From positions 1 through 46,529 of the forward strand of contig CALXYD010000009.1 of assembly GCA_944392865.1 (NCBI GenBank): a stretch of 46,529 nucleotides of DNA. The letters are read 5' to 3'. Within the stretch, counting starts at the first letter, position 1, and every line of letters begins with the position of its first letter. Below are positions 1 to 7,151 of the stretch, piece after piece. The notes under the pieces were generated by a model that was not told where the DNA came from, did not search any database, and saw only the letters and a program-made list of their open reading frames with translations. Both the position numbers and the translations under genes were made by a program. The stretch is from an uncultured Alphaproteobacteria bacterium (GTDB taxonomy: Bacteria > Pseudomonadota > Alphaproteobacteria > RF32 > CAG-239).

Positions 1-810
1 CGTTTCTTTCAAATCCTTGCGTTCCACCACAATATCCACCATTCCGTGTTCTTTCAGGTATTCCGCCGTTTGGAAACCTTCCGGCAATTTCTCGCGGATA
101 GTCTGTTCAATTACGCGCTTGCCGGCAAAACCAATCATCGCGCCCTTTTCGGCAATATGAATATCCCCGATCATCGCAAAAGACGCCGAAACGCCGCCGG
201 TCGTCGGATCGGTGAAGATGGAAATATACGGCAATCCCTTTTCTTTAAGCAGGTTAATCGCCGCCGTCGTCCGCGCCATCTGCATCAGCGACAACATACC
301 TTCCTGCATTCTCGCCCCGCCGGACGCGCTGACGATAATCAGCGGGCAATCGTGGTCGCACGCATATTTCGCCGCCGCAACGATTCCCTCGCCAACCGCC
401 GTCCCCATGGAACCGCCCATAAAAGCAAAATCCATAACCGCAACAACCGTATCAATATCCGCCACCTTGCCGATACCGACCTTAATCGCGTCATTGCCGC
501 CGGTCTTCTTGCGATAAACCTTGAGCCTGTCGGTATAACGTTGCGTATCCTTAAACTTCAACGGGTCTTCTTTAACCGCCGGCAATTCCATTTCCGTATA
601 AATACCGCCGTCAAACAGCTGTTTCAGACGCTTGTCCACAAACAATCGCAAATGATGTCCGCATTTGGTGCAAACATACATGGACTGCTTCAATTCCTTG
701 GAAAACAGCATCTGCCCGCATTCAGGGCACTTTACCCACAAATCGTCAGAAATCTCTTTCGGTGTCGTTTTTTTTATCTTCGGTCTGACAATATCAGTTA
801 ACCAGTTCAT
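1..810 (-). CDS. accD: Acetyl-CoA carboxylase carboxyltransferase subunit beta (partial, C-terminus cut off)
   Basis: AccD is the beta half of the carboxyltransferase of acetyl-CoA carboxylase. With AccA it moves the carboxyl group from biotin-BCCP to acetyl-CoA, giving malonyl-CoA for fatty acid synthesis in the cytosol. The visible 270 codons start at the ATG at 810, behind a purine-rich GAGAGG site. They show the N-terminal zinc ribbon (C28, C31, C47, C50), followed by the crotonase-like core with the glycine-rich SASGGARMQEG stretch and the GGVSASFAM stretch. The family is about 280-305 residues long, so only a short C-terminal piece lies outside the window. Upstream on the same strand are lapA and ihfB. 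In many alphaproteobacteria trpFBA stands between lapA and accD; here it is absent. Identity is near certain. Confidence 0.97.
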   Translation of the reverse strand, partial: MNWLTDIVRPKIKKTTPKEISDDLWVKCPECGQMLFSKELKQSMYVCTKCGHHLRLFVDKRLKQLFDGGIYTEMELPAVKEDPLKFKDTQRYTDRLKVYRKKTGGNDAIKVGIGKVADIDTVVAVMDFAFMGGSMGTAVGEGIVAAAKYACDHDCPLIIVSASGGARMQEGMLSLMQMARTTAAINLLKEKGLPYISIFTDPTTGGVSASFAMIGDIHIAEKGAMIGFAGKRVIEQTIREKLPEGFQTAEYLKEHGMVDIVVERKDLKET

Positions 811-913
811 TTTTTATACCTCTCTTTATCATTTCGGCAACCCGAACATTTTCCGGCTTACATTCATCTTTCGCCGATTCTCAACCTCGCCGGACGAACC
901 TCCCGCCGACGCC

Positions 914-930
914 GGACAGGCTACCTGTCC
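914..930 (-). other. Perfect 7-bp hairpin centred on the lapA stop codon
   Basis: GGACAGG and CCTGTCC flank the three bases CTA, which on the minus strand are the TAG stop of lapA. No T-run follows on the minus strand, so it does not look like an intrinsic terminator. It could slow processing or protect the 3' end of the ihfB-lapA message before accD, or it could be chance. The pairing is seen directly; the role is inference. Confidence 0.4.
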
Positions 931-1313
931 TCCAGCGACGGCCGTGAAAAAAACTTTTTTATCTTTTGATTGAGTGAAAATCCGTTCGCCCGTTCGGCTC
1001 TGTCCGCTTCTTCTTGCAACGATGTAATCTGATGGTTAAGTTTTTCATGCTCCACATTAAGCTTTTCATGCTCTTTGGTCAGCACTTTGTTTTCCTTTTT
1101 CTGCTTTCTGAGCTGAGCTCTGAGCGGCGCATAGGCAGACCAGGCCGAAATCCGACCGCACAAATACCCGAAGAAAAAGAGCGCCAGATACACCACGCTG
1201 ACCCCGACCATAAACGTCGATTCGGGAATAGGCCACAACCCGACAAGCTCGGTATTGTTCTGCACCAGAAACACCAGAAAAAACGCCAGCAGCAAAACTT
1301 TAATCAGCCACAT
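921..1313 (-). CDS. lapA: LapA-family (DUF1049) inner membrane protein
   Basis: A small membrane protein of the LapA/DUF1049 family. In E. coli LapA works with LapB in controlling lipopolysaccharide assembly; that role is family knowledge and is not shown here. The 130-residue product has two N-terminal transmembrane helices (about residues 3-18 and 38-58) with the family pattern FLVQNNTELVGLWP between them. A long charged coiled coil follows (about 68-110, rich in Lys, Glu and Gln heptads), and then a basic tail. I chose the ATG at 1313 because AAGGAG sits 5 bases upstream. A GTG at 1319 would overlap that site. The gene lies directly downstream of ihfB, the usual alphaproteobacterial order, and ends in TAG inside a hairpin. 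Confidence 0.85.
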   Translation of the reverse strand: MWLIKVLLLAFFLVFLVQNNTELVGLWPIPESTFMVGVSVVYLALFFFGYLCGRISAWSAYAPLRAQLRKQKKENKVLTKEHEKLNVEHEKLNHQITSLQEEADRAERANGFSLNQKIKKFFSRPSLEDR

Positions 1314-1344
1314 ATCCACTCCTTTCCAAAGGATTCCGCCTCAA

Positions 1345-1626
1345 TCAATTCTCATTCATTTTTTCGTGCAATTCTTTGCCAACCCGAAAATGGACGATAT
1401 TGCGGTTACCGATTTTCACTTTCTCGCCGGTTCTCGGATTCTGGGCGATTCTCGGTGCGCGTTTATGAATGGAAAAAACGCCGAAACCGCGGAATTCCAC
1501 CCGGTCGCCTCTGGCCAGCGCCGCAATCATGCTTGAAAAAATGACGCCGACGATTCTCTCAATTTCGTTCAACATCAGATTCGGGTTTTTCTTGGCAATG
1601 CTCTCTATCAATTCGGATCTAGTCAC
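1345..1626 (-). CDS. ihfB: Integration host factor subunit beta
   Basis: A 93-residue HU/IHF-fold DNA-bending protein. IHF is an alpha/beta heterodimer that bends DNA sharply at specific sites in promoters, origins and recombination sites. The beta-subunit pattern is clear. The N-terminal helices open with TRSELIESIA, the saddle strand reads RVEFRGFGVFS, and the DNA-grasping arm has APRIAQNPRTGEKV with the intercalating proline. The C-terminus is VGKELHEKMN. The start is a GTG at 1626 with AGAGGT five bases upstream; an overlapping ATG in another frame hits a stop at once. Position next to lapA supports the beta call over HU. Expected length is 93-100 residues, so the gene is complete. Confidence 0.95.
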   Translation of the reverse strand: MTRSELIESIAKKNPNLMLNEIERIVGVIFSSMIAALARGDRVEFRGFGVFSIHKRAPRIAQNPRTGEKVKIGNRNIVHFRVGKELHEKMNEN

Positions 1627-1715
1627 GACATACCTCTTTCAAATAAAAAACAAAATAAAACTCTGTCAATCGGTATACATAGCATCAAAAATATGACACC
1701 GCCATATTTTTTTGC

Positions 1716-2372
1716 TCATTTTACACAAGTGTCAGCCCCTCTTATATACAGCGGTTTCGGAAAATCAAGACTTTTCTGCAAATATTTTTGATAAGTTGCC
1801 TGAAACAGCGCGTCCGGCGTTATCATTTCCGCAATTTCCACCTGTTTGATTTGCAATCCGAGAGAAACCGCAAGCAACCGCTCAACGCCATCGCCGGCAA
1901 AGCTAACCTGATGCCCCTTGAGCCGCCTGGCTATTTCCTCACGACTGAGTGCCTCCGGCCGGCTGATTTTGCGCATATCCGCATCAAACAGCTGAAAATA
2001 AAAATCCTCGCGCTTTGTTTCAATCACGACCGCGTTATAATACGCCCGGTCTTTTTCCGCCAGCATATTGGCGTATGCCTCAAATGCGGAAACGCCTGTC
2101 AGTTTCACATCCGGCGCACCGAGCGCTAACCCGCGCGCAAAAGCCAACCCAGCCCGCACGCCGGTAAAAGACCCCGGCCCCGCGCAGACGCCCAACAATC
2201 CGACTTGCCCGAACGTAATCCGGTTGTCATCTAAAATTTTCTTCACGCCGACGGCCAAATCTTCCGCCTGCCCGAACTCCTCCGTTTTTTCCATTTTGCC
2301 GCAACAGGTCGTATCTTTATAAAGCCCGATGGCCACCCCGCTGCCCGTCGTATCAAAAACCAGCGTATACAT
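1716..2372 (-). CDS. tsaB: tRNA threonylcarbamoyladenosine biosynthesis protein TsaB
   Basis: TsaB is the non-catalytic partner of TsaD. With TsaE the complex transfers threonylcarbamoyl from TC-AMP to A37 of ANN-decoding tRNAs. The 218-residue product has the ASKHA-type N-terminus MYTLVFDTTGSGVAIGLY. It also has the family stretch CAGPGSFTGVRAGLAFARGLA, here about residues 64-84, which forms much of the TsaD interface. I start at the ATG at 2372 because the family begins exactly at this Met; the in-frame upstream extension has no conserved residues. It is divergent from the PAS gene at 2517, with a shared upstream region of about 145 bases. Length matches the family. Confidence 0.93.
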   Translation of the reverse strand: MYTLVFDTTGSGVAIGLYKDTTCCGKMEKTEEFGQAEDLAVGVKKILDDNRITFGQVGLLGVCAGPGSFTGVRAGLAFARGLALGAPDVKLTGVSAFEAYANMLAEKDRAYYNAVVIETKREDFYFQLFDADMRKISRPEALSREEIARRLKGHQVSFAGDGVERLLAVSLGLQIKQVEIAEMITPDALFQATYQKYLQKSLDFPKPLYIRGADTCVK

Positions 2373-2516
2373 ATTGTTCACTCTTTCAATTTTTAATTTG
2401 CTAACAAATGACAAATACCTTAAAAAGGCTTATAGACCAAAACAAAAAAACAAACAACCTTTATTTTTCCGCGCCGGCGTTTTTTGCGTTTTGCGCGGAT
2501 AGGGAAAGCCAAAAAT

Positions 2517-4139
2517 ATGACCATAGAAACCATTACCGTCCTTCTCTACGCCTGGCTTGCCATCAGCCTTTCCTTTCCGCTGCTGGCAATTATCCTGTTG
2601 CGCCGTAACCGCCGCCTTAAAACCGAACTCGGCAAAAAAGACCTCGCCAACAGCTATTATGAAGAAATGCTCTACGCCGCCAAAGACGGCTATCTGACCG
2701 CATCAGCCTACAAGGACAAAGAATACCAATACTGTTCCCGCCGCCTGGCAACGCTCCTAAACCTCAAAAACGGCGAAAAAAGCACCGCCGCTGAAGTCTT
2801 TTCCGTCTTCGGCAGCGCCGATTCCGAAAAGTTAAACAGTCTTTATATCGCCCTAAAAAAAGACGGCTCCGCCTTTGAAACCATCGTCCGCAGCATTGCC
2901 CAAAAGACCTTTGTCGTAACCGGCCGACGCATTAGCTCCGCCGATGCCAAAATAGAAAGCAACTGCCTTTGGTTTCGCGACATCACGCGCGAAACGGACT
3001 TTGTTGACCGCGCTACCGAAGACGCTTTGGCCTGCCGCAAAGAAGTGGAAGACTATCGGATTCTGATTGATAATCTCCCCTGCCCGGTCTGGCTCAGAGA
3101 CGGCAACTTAAATATGCGGATGTTAAACCGCCGCTACCTCAATCTGTTAGGGCTCAAAAGTTTTAAGGATTTAACCCCGGAAAACTCGGTGCTGCGCGAT
3201 TTGGGCAATGCCACCAACCTCTTGGAACTGGCCAAGAACGCCCGCGAATCAAACACCCCGCAAAAAAAGCAAATCACGATTCTCCACGACGGCGAATTGA
3301 AGAAATATGAAATAACCGAAACCCCGCATTACGATTCGTCGCTCAAAACATCTCACATCATCGGCTCTTTGATAGACATTACCGGCTTTGATGAAGCCAA
3401 ACGCAACTATCAGGTTCACCTTGAAACTCACCTTGATATTCTAAGCTCTTTAGACACGGCTTTCTGCATTGTCAACACCAAACACGAATTCACTTTCGGC
3501 AATGCCGCTTTCTTAAAACTGTGGAATCTGCCTATGGATTTTCTGGACAACGCCCCACATTACAATCTCTTTTTGGATAAGATAAGAGAACAGCGCTCTT
3601 TGCCCGAAGTTCCTGATTTCAAAGCCTATAAAGAAGAGGAAAACAAAGCCTTTGATTCCTTAACCGAACAGCGCGAAGATTTACTTTATATCCCCGACGG
3701 ACGCACATTCCGCCGCATTCGCGCCCCCCATCCGGACGGCACGATTATCGCCTACGAAGACATTTCCGACCGTCTGGCCGCCACCCGCCGCCTCAGCGAC
3801 CTGATGGCCGTCCAACGCGGTATACTGGACAACATCAGCGATTCGATAATCATTTTTGCCCCGAATTTAAAACTGCGCGCCTACAACCTTGCTTTCCTCA
3901 AGCAATGGCACCTAAACACCGAAGATATGGACGCACTCCCCTCATTGCGCGAACTTTTGGATATGCAACAGCCCGCCCTCCCTGAAATAGAAGACTGGGC
4001 GGCTTTTCGCGAAAATATGCTCCAACATATCACTTCCTGCACCAAATTTACGCTCAAATTGAAAAACAAACAAAAAACGTTGGTAACGCCGGTTATCTTG
4101 GCAGATACGTCTTTAATGATTACATATCGTAAAGGATAG
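2517..4139 (+). CDS. DivL-like multi-PAS membrane protein lacking the kinase domain
   Basis: A 540-residue protein with one N-terminal transmembrane helix (about residues 6-26) and then at least three or four PAS-like modules. One spans about residues 180-285 (NLPCPVWLRDGNLNMRMLNRRYLNLLG). Another spans about 305-420 (LDTAFCIVNTKHEF, ending near HPDGTIIAYEDISDR). A last one begins at about 440 (GILDNISDSIIIFAPNLKLRAYN). The layout and wording match the sensor part of alphaproteobacterial DivL-type histidine kinases, in which a VTDS linker and a HisKA domain follow the last PAS. Here the protein stops just where that linker should start (SLMITYRKG, then TAG), and no kinase sequence follows in any frame. 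The start at 2517 has AGGGAAA upstream. The family resemblance is inferred from memory of such proteins. Confidence 0.7.
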   Translation: MTIETITVLLYAWLAISLSFPLLAIILLRRNRRLKTELGKKDLANSYYEEMLYAAKDGYLTASAYKDKEYQYCSRRLATLLNLKNGEKSTAAEVFSVFGSADSEKLNSLYIALKKDGSAFETIVRSIAQKTFVVTGRRISSADAKIESNCLWFRDITRETDFVDRATEDALACRKEVEDYRILIDNLPCPVWLRDGNLNMRMLNRRYLNLLGLKSFKDLTPENSVLRDLGNATNLLELAKNARESNTPQKKQITILHDGELKKYEITETPHYDSSLKTSHIIGSLIDITGFDEAKRNYQVHLETHLDILSSLDTAFCIVNTKHEFTFGNAAFLKLWNLPMDFLDNAPHYNLFLDKIREQRSLPEVPDFKAYKEEENKAFDSLTEQREDLLYIPDGRTFRRIRAPHPDGTIIAYEDISDRLAATRRLSDLMAVQRGILDNISDSIIIFAPNLKLRAYNLAFLKQWHLNTEDMDALPSLRELLDMQQPALPEIEDWAAFRENMLQHITSCTKFTLKLKNKQKTLVTPVILADTSLMITYRKG

Positions 4140-4170
4140 CCCGAAAAAAATTCCTCACAGGAGCAAAACA

Positions 4171-4956
4171 ATGACCCTCACCAAAGCGCCGAACCAAAAA
4201 GAAATTATTGACTGGCAAAAGAAATCCGCCGACGATTCCGCCCGTATCGGCAAACGTATGTCCGGACGCGACGAACTTTCCGATGCCGCCACAACCGCAA
4301 ACAACGCCGCCCCCACCCGTCCGCAAGCCGGTTCGGACAAAGCCCTGCAACGTCTGCGTCAAAAAATAAAAGAAGTTTATGATGATGAAGACGAGGATGA
4401 GAAAACGCCGGAATTTTTCAACATCAGCCTGCTCGGCGAAGAAAATACGCCAACCGAGTCGGAAGCCTCCGCCCGCCGGGAAATGGAAACCATCCGCATT
4501 ACCAAAGAACAACAGCTTGCCGGCAAACTGAATACCATTATGAGCTCGTCAATGGCGGCAAAAGAGGCCGGTCTTTCGCCACAGGCGACCGCCGCCGACG
4601 CGCGGCTTGCCAATTCCGCCGAATATGACCTGAAAAAAATCCGCCGCCAGACCTTAAAGCAAAAAATCTCCGACCCATTGCAGCTTAAAGGTAATTTAAG
4701 AGAAAAAACGCTGCCGCAAGCCGTTCATGGACTGAAGAACGCCGAACGCAACCTGCCTGAAGATACCCTTGCCGGCTATCCGGCCGAAGCGGCGCCCGAA
4801 CTCAATAAAGAAAACAGCGAAGCGGAGCTGGCCAAACTGATACTGCAAAAATCCGGACGCGGCGCTCCCCGAAAGAAATTATCCGAACTGGCGCAAAGTT
4901 CGCCCGACACCCCGGAAAACCTGCCGGAAAAGAATAATGGCAAAGAAAACGCCTGA
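4171..4956 (+). CDS. Unrecognised acidic, probably disordered protein
   Basis: I do not recognise this 261-residue protein. It has no signal peptide, membrane helix or cysteine-rich site. It is rich in Ala, Glu, Lys and Asn, with an acidic run (YDDEDEDEKTPEFF, about residues 70-83) and several Lys/Arg-Glu helices, so much of it is probably disordered or helical. The start has a good AGGAG site nine bases upstream. It begins 31 bases after the PAS gene on the same strand and may share its message, so the pair may be functionally linked. A near-consensus promoter for the next operon starts 26 bases after its stop. Confidence 0.7.
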   Translation: MTLTKAPNQKEIIDWQKKSADDSARIGKRMSGRDELSDAATTANNAAPTRPQAGSDKALQRLRQKIKEVYDDEDEDEKTPEFFNISLLGEENTPTESEASARREMETIRITKEQQLAGKLNTIMSSSMAAKEAGLSPQATAADARLANSAEYDLKKIRRQTLKQKISDPLQLKGNLREKTLPQAVHGLKNAERNLPEDTLAGYPAEAAPELNKENSEAELAKLILQKSGRGAPRKKLSELAQSSPDTPENLPEKNNGKENA

Positions 4957-4982
4957 CCCGGCGTAACATCGCAGAAACATAA

Positions 4983-5011
4983 TTGACACTTATAAAAATT
5001 TATGCTATTCT
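4983..5011 (+). promoter_or_regulatory. Sigma70-type promoter for the EIIA-HPr-methyltransferase operon
   Basis: A TTGACA box at 4983-4988 is separated by exactly 17 bases from TATTCT at 5006-5011, and an extended -10 TGC lies just before the latter. The expected start near 5018 leaves a leader of about 30 bases before the ATG at 5050. This is one of the best-matching promoters in the window. Confidence 0.8.
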
Positions 5012-5049
5012 GTGTCTCGTTGATGTTTTAACAAGACAAAGGTCAGACG

Positions 5050-5469
5050 ATGGAAAACCAATATTACACGCTAGTAGAAAAGCAGGATTTTTTTGAAATC
5101 ATTGAAAACAAATTCGGTGAATTAGCCATATTTATTGACGCCCGCAAAGGCGAACCGGCTAATCCCTCATTGGAATTTGACGGAAAAACAACCGCTCTGT
5201 TAAAGCGCGACGGACGCCTCGCCGTTAAGCTTGAAGGCATAAACGCCGAAACTGCCGGAGTTTTAGCCGAGTCGGAATTTGTTATGATTATAGAACTGTC
5301 CGGCGAAACGGTAGAACGCACTTACGGTGTGCCGGTAGAGATGGTGGAAGAATTTTCTTTCCGGGGACGTCAGACCCGCGCCGATGAATTGGAGCGCATT
5401 AAAAGCAAAAAAGAAATTATTGAAGCTTTCGGCGCTGTTAAGATTTGGAAAAGCGGGGAAAATAAATGA
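5050..5469 (+). CDS. Unrecognised protein, first gene of the PTS-methyltransferase operon
   Basis: A 139-residue soluble protein that I cannot place in a family. It has no signal peptide, membrane segment or clear catalytic motif. Predicted strands alternate (AIFIDARK, LAVKLEG, FVMIIELSG) and the C-terminus is a charged helix (RADELERIKSKKEIIEAFG), so a small alpha/beta fold is likely. It follows a near-consensus promoter. Its TGA overlaps the ATG of the EIIA gene by four bases, so the two are translationally coupled. In many alphaproteobacteria the kinase HprK and RapZ precede this EIIA; this protein is too short and lacks a P-loop, so it is not HprK. A role in the phosphorelay is plausible only from its position. 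Confidence 0.75.
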   Translation: MENQYYTLVEKQDFFEIIENKFGELAIFIDARKGEPANPSLEFDGKTTALLKRDGRLAVKLEGINAETAGVLAESEFVMIIELSGETVERTYGVPVEMVEEFSFRGRQTRADELERIKSKKEIIEAFGAVKIWKSGENK

Positions 5470-5870
5470 TTGGTATTGTTTTGGTCACGCACGGGCGTCT
5501 GGCCGAAGAATTTTTATCGGCCATGCAGCACATTGTCGGTCCGCAGCAGCAGATTGCCACCGCCTGCATCGGCCCGAATGATGATATGGGCGAACGCCGC
5601 GATGATATTTTGCACAAAGTGGAAAACGTGGACAGCGGTGACGGCGTCATCGTTTTAACCGATATGTTCGGTGGAACGCCGTCCAACTTATCCATCTCAA
5701 TTATGGATCGCGCCAATATTGAAGTCATCGCCGGCATCAACTTGCCGATGTTGGTCAAACTCAGCTCTTTAAGAAAAGACAAGGGGCTTAAAGATGCCGT
5801 TGCCGGTGCCAAAGAAGCCGGTATCAAATACATTACCGTAGCCTCGGATTTACTGGGAAATAAAAAATGA
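5466..5870 (+). CDS. PTS system, mannose-family EIIA domain protein
   Basis: A 134-residue single-domain EIIA of the mannose family. It accepts phosphate from HPr on a histidine, here H9 in LVTHGRLAEE. The family core GVIVLTDMFGGTPSN (about residues 59-73) is intact. Alphaproteobacteria commonly carry this protein without a sugar permease, as part of a regulatory phosphorelay with HPr, PtsP and HprK; no EIIB or EIIC is present in this window. Its start overlaps the previous gene and its stop overlaps the HPr start (ATGA in both cases). The fold and active site are complete, so it is probably functional. The target of regulation cannot be read from the sequence. Confidence 0.93.
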   Translation: MIGIVLVTHGRLAEEFLSAMQHIVGPQQQIATACIGPNDDMGERRDDILHKVENVDSGDGVIVLTDMFGGTPSNLSISIMDRANIEVIAGINLPMLVKLSSLRKDKGLKDAVAGAKEAGIKYITVASDLLGNKK

Positions 5871-6145
5871 GCGATAAAATCTCCGTAGAATTGGAAATCA
5901 TTAACGAGCGCGGTCTGCACGCGCGCGCCGCCGCTGCTTTCGTCAAAGCCGTTGACGGGCTTGACGCCGAAATTGAAGTGGAACGCCTTGGACAAACCGT
6001 TGGCGGCAACTCTATCATGGGGCTGATGATGTTGGCCGCCGCCAAAGGAACCACCATCAAAGTAACCGCCTCGGGCAATGACGCGCAAAAAGCCGTTGAC
6101 GCGCTCACCGCATTGGTCAACAACAGATTCGGCGAAGCAAAATGA
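5867..6145 (+). CDS. Phosphocarrier protein HPr
   Basis: HPr carries phosphate from enzyme I (PtsI or PtsP) to EIIA proteins. This 92-residue copy has the active-site histidine H18 in RGLHARAAAAFVK. It also has the regulatory serine S49 in GGNSIMGLMMLAA, the sequence recognised by HprK-type kinases, so it keeps both phosphorylation sites. Length matches the family. It overlaps EIIA upstream and the DNA methyltransferase downstream by four bases each. No enzyme I or HprK gene is visible here; both would have to lie elsewhere. A regulatory rather than sugar-transport role is inferred from the lack of any permease. Confidence 0.95.
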   Translation: MSDKISVELEIINERGLHARAAAAFVKAVDGLDAEIEVERLGQTVGGNSIMGLMMLAAAKGTTIKVTASGNDAQKAVDALTALVNNRFGEAK

Positions 6146-7074
6146 AGAGCAATCCGGCTCCCCGCAACAAAACCATCGTCTTATCGGAGTCGGAAATTGC
6201 CGAATACGCCTCGCGCGCCGTTACGCTGACCGGCAAAACCAAATTAAAAGACGTCCTCAACCGCACGATATGGCAGGATACTTTTGAGGCGCTGAAATTT
6301 TTGCCCGCCAACTTTGCCGATTTGGTCATCGCCGATCCGCCGTATAACCTGACTAAAAAGTTCGGCACCAAAGAATTTAAATCCATGGACTGGAATGATT
6401 ATAAACGCTGGATGGATAAATGGCTGGCGGAAATTTTCATCTCCTTAAAGCCCAATGGTACCTTATATATCTGTTCGGACTGGAACACTTCCATCGCCGT
6501 TCCCGAAATCGCCGGCAAATACTTTCTCTTAAAAAACCGCATTACCTGGGAACGCGAAAAAGGGCGCAGCGCCGGCAATAACTGGAAAAACTGTATTGAG
6601 GATATATGGTTTTTCACCAAATCCCCCGAATACACGTTTAATCTTGACGCCGTCAAATTGAAACGCCCGGTTCTGGCACCGTATAAGGACGATAACGGCA
6701 CGCCGAAAGACTGGCAGGAAGACGAAGAAATTGAAGGCGGCAAATACCGCCTGACCGCGCCGTCAAATTTATGGACGGACATATCCATTCCGTTCTGGTC
6801 AATGGCCGAAAACACCCCGCACCCGACGCAAAAGCCCGAAAAGCTGATTGCCAAACTGATTTTAGCCTCCAGCAACGAGGGCGATGTCGTTTTTGACCCG
6901 TTCCTTGGTTCCGGCACCACCTCGGTAACCGCCGCCAAACTCGGCCGCAACTATATCGGCATTGAGCGGGAAAAAGAATATGTCGCCATCGCCGAAAAAA
7001 GGCTGGAAATGGCCAAGGAAGACAAAACCATTCAAGGCTACGAAAACGGCGTTTTCAAACTCCGCCACAGCTAA
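6142..7074 (+). CDS. Site-specific DNA methyltransferase (N6-adenine or N4-cytosine, beta class)
   Basis: A 310-residue S-adenosylmethionine-dependent DNA methyltransferase. The catalytic motif DPPY (65-68) precedes the SAM-binding motif FDPFLGSGTT (251-260), the beta-class order. HPTQKPEKLI (about 227-236) leads into the SAM motif as in many members. It is not a typical CcrM: that protein is about 358 residues with a C-terminal specificity domain, which is absent here. No restriction enzyme is adjacent, so it looks like an orphan enzyme. Its ATG overlaps the HPr stop, which ties it to the PTS operon, an unusual pairing. The recognition sequence cannot be deduced. The catalytic class is certain; adenine is more likely than cytosine given DPPY. 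Confidence 0.9.
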   Translation: MKSNPAPRNKTIVLSESEIAEYASRAVTLTGKTKLKDVLNRTIWQDTFEALKFLPANFADLVIADPPYNLTKKFGTKEFKSMDWNDYKRWMDKWLAEIFISLKPNGTLYICSDWNTSIAVPEIAGKYFLLKNRITWEREKGRSAGNNWKNCIEDIWFFTKSPEYTFNLDAVKLKRPVLAPYKDDNGTPKDWQEDEEIEGGKYRLTAPSNLWTDISIPFWSMAENTPHPTQKPEKLIAKLILASSNEGDVVFDPFLGSGTTSVTAAKLGRNYIGIEREKEYVAIAEKRLEMAKEDKTIQGYENGVFKLRHS

Positions 7075-7091
7075 ACTCCTGGCACAAATAA

Positions 7092-7120
7092 TTGACTTGA
7101 ATAAGAACTCATGCTACAAT
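7092..7120 (+). promoter_or_regulatory. Sigma70-type promoter of the HExxH gene at 7152
   Basis: TTGACT (7092-7097), a 17-base spacer and TACAAT (7115-7120) with an extended -10 TGC. The leader to the ATG at 7152 is about 25 bases and contains an AAAGGA ribosome site. This indicates that the gene is transcribed on its own rather than from the methyltransferase operon. Confidence 0.75.
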
Positions 7121-7151
7121 AAAAGCCGGTCGCGACCAAAGGATACAATCA

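Noticed and set aside
1641..1669. ihfB promoter TTGACA with a 17-base spacer and TTATTT
   Set aside because: The transcript would start inside the ribosome site, leaving a leader of about eight bases; the true promoter is probably further upstream.
4120..4512. A 130-codon minus-strand open frame opposite the acidic protein gene
   Set aside because: It is Phe/Gly-rich and antisense to a frame with a good ribosome site; typical shadow composition.
5050..5469. HprK-type kinase gene
   Set aside because: At 139 residues without a P-loop it cannot be HprK, despite its position before EIIA and HPr.
6142..7074. CcrM cell-cycle methyltransferase
   Set aside because: It is too short, lacks the C-terminal specificity domain, and is not next to rnhB; only the general beta-class motifs are shared.
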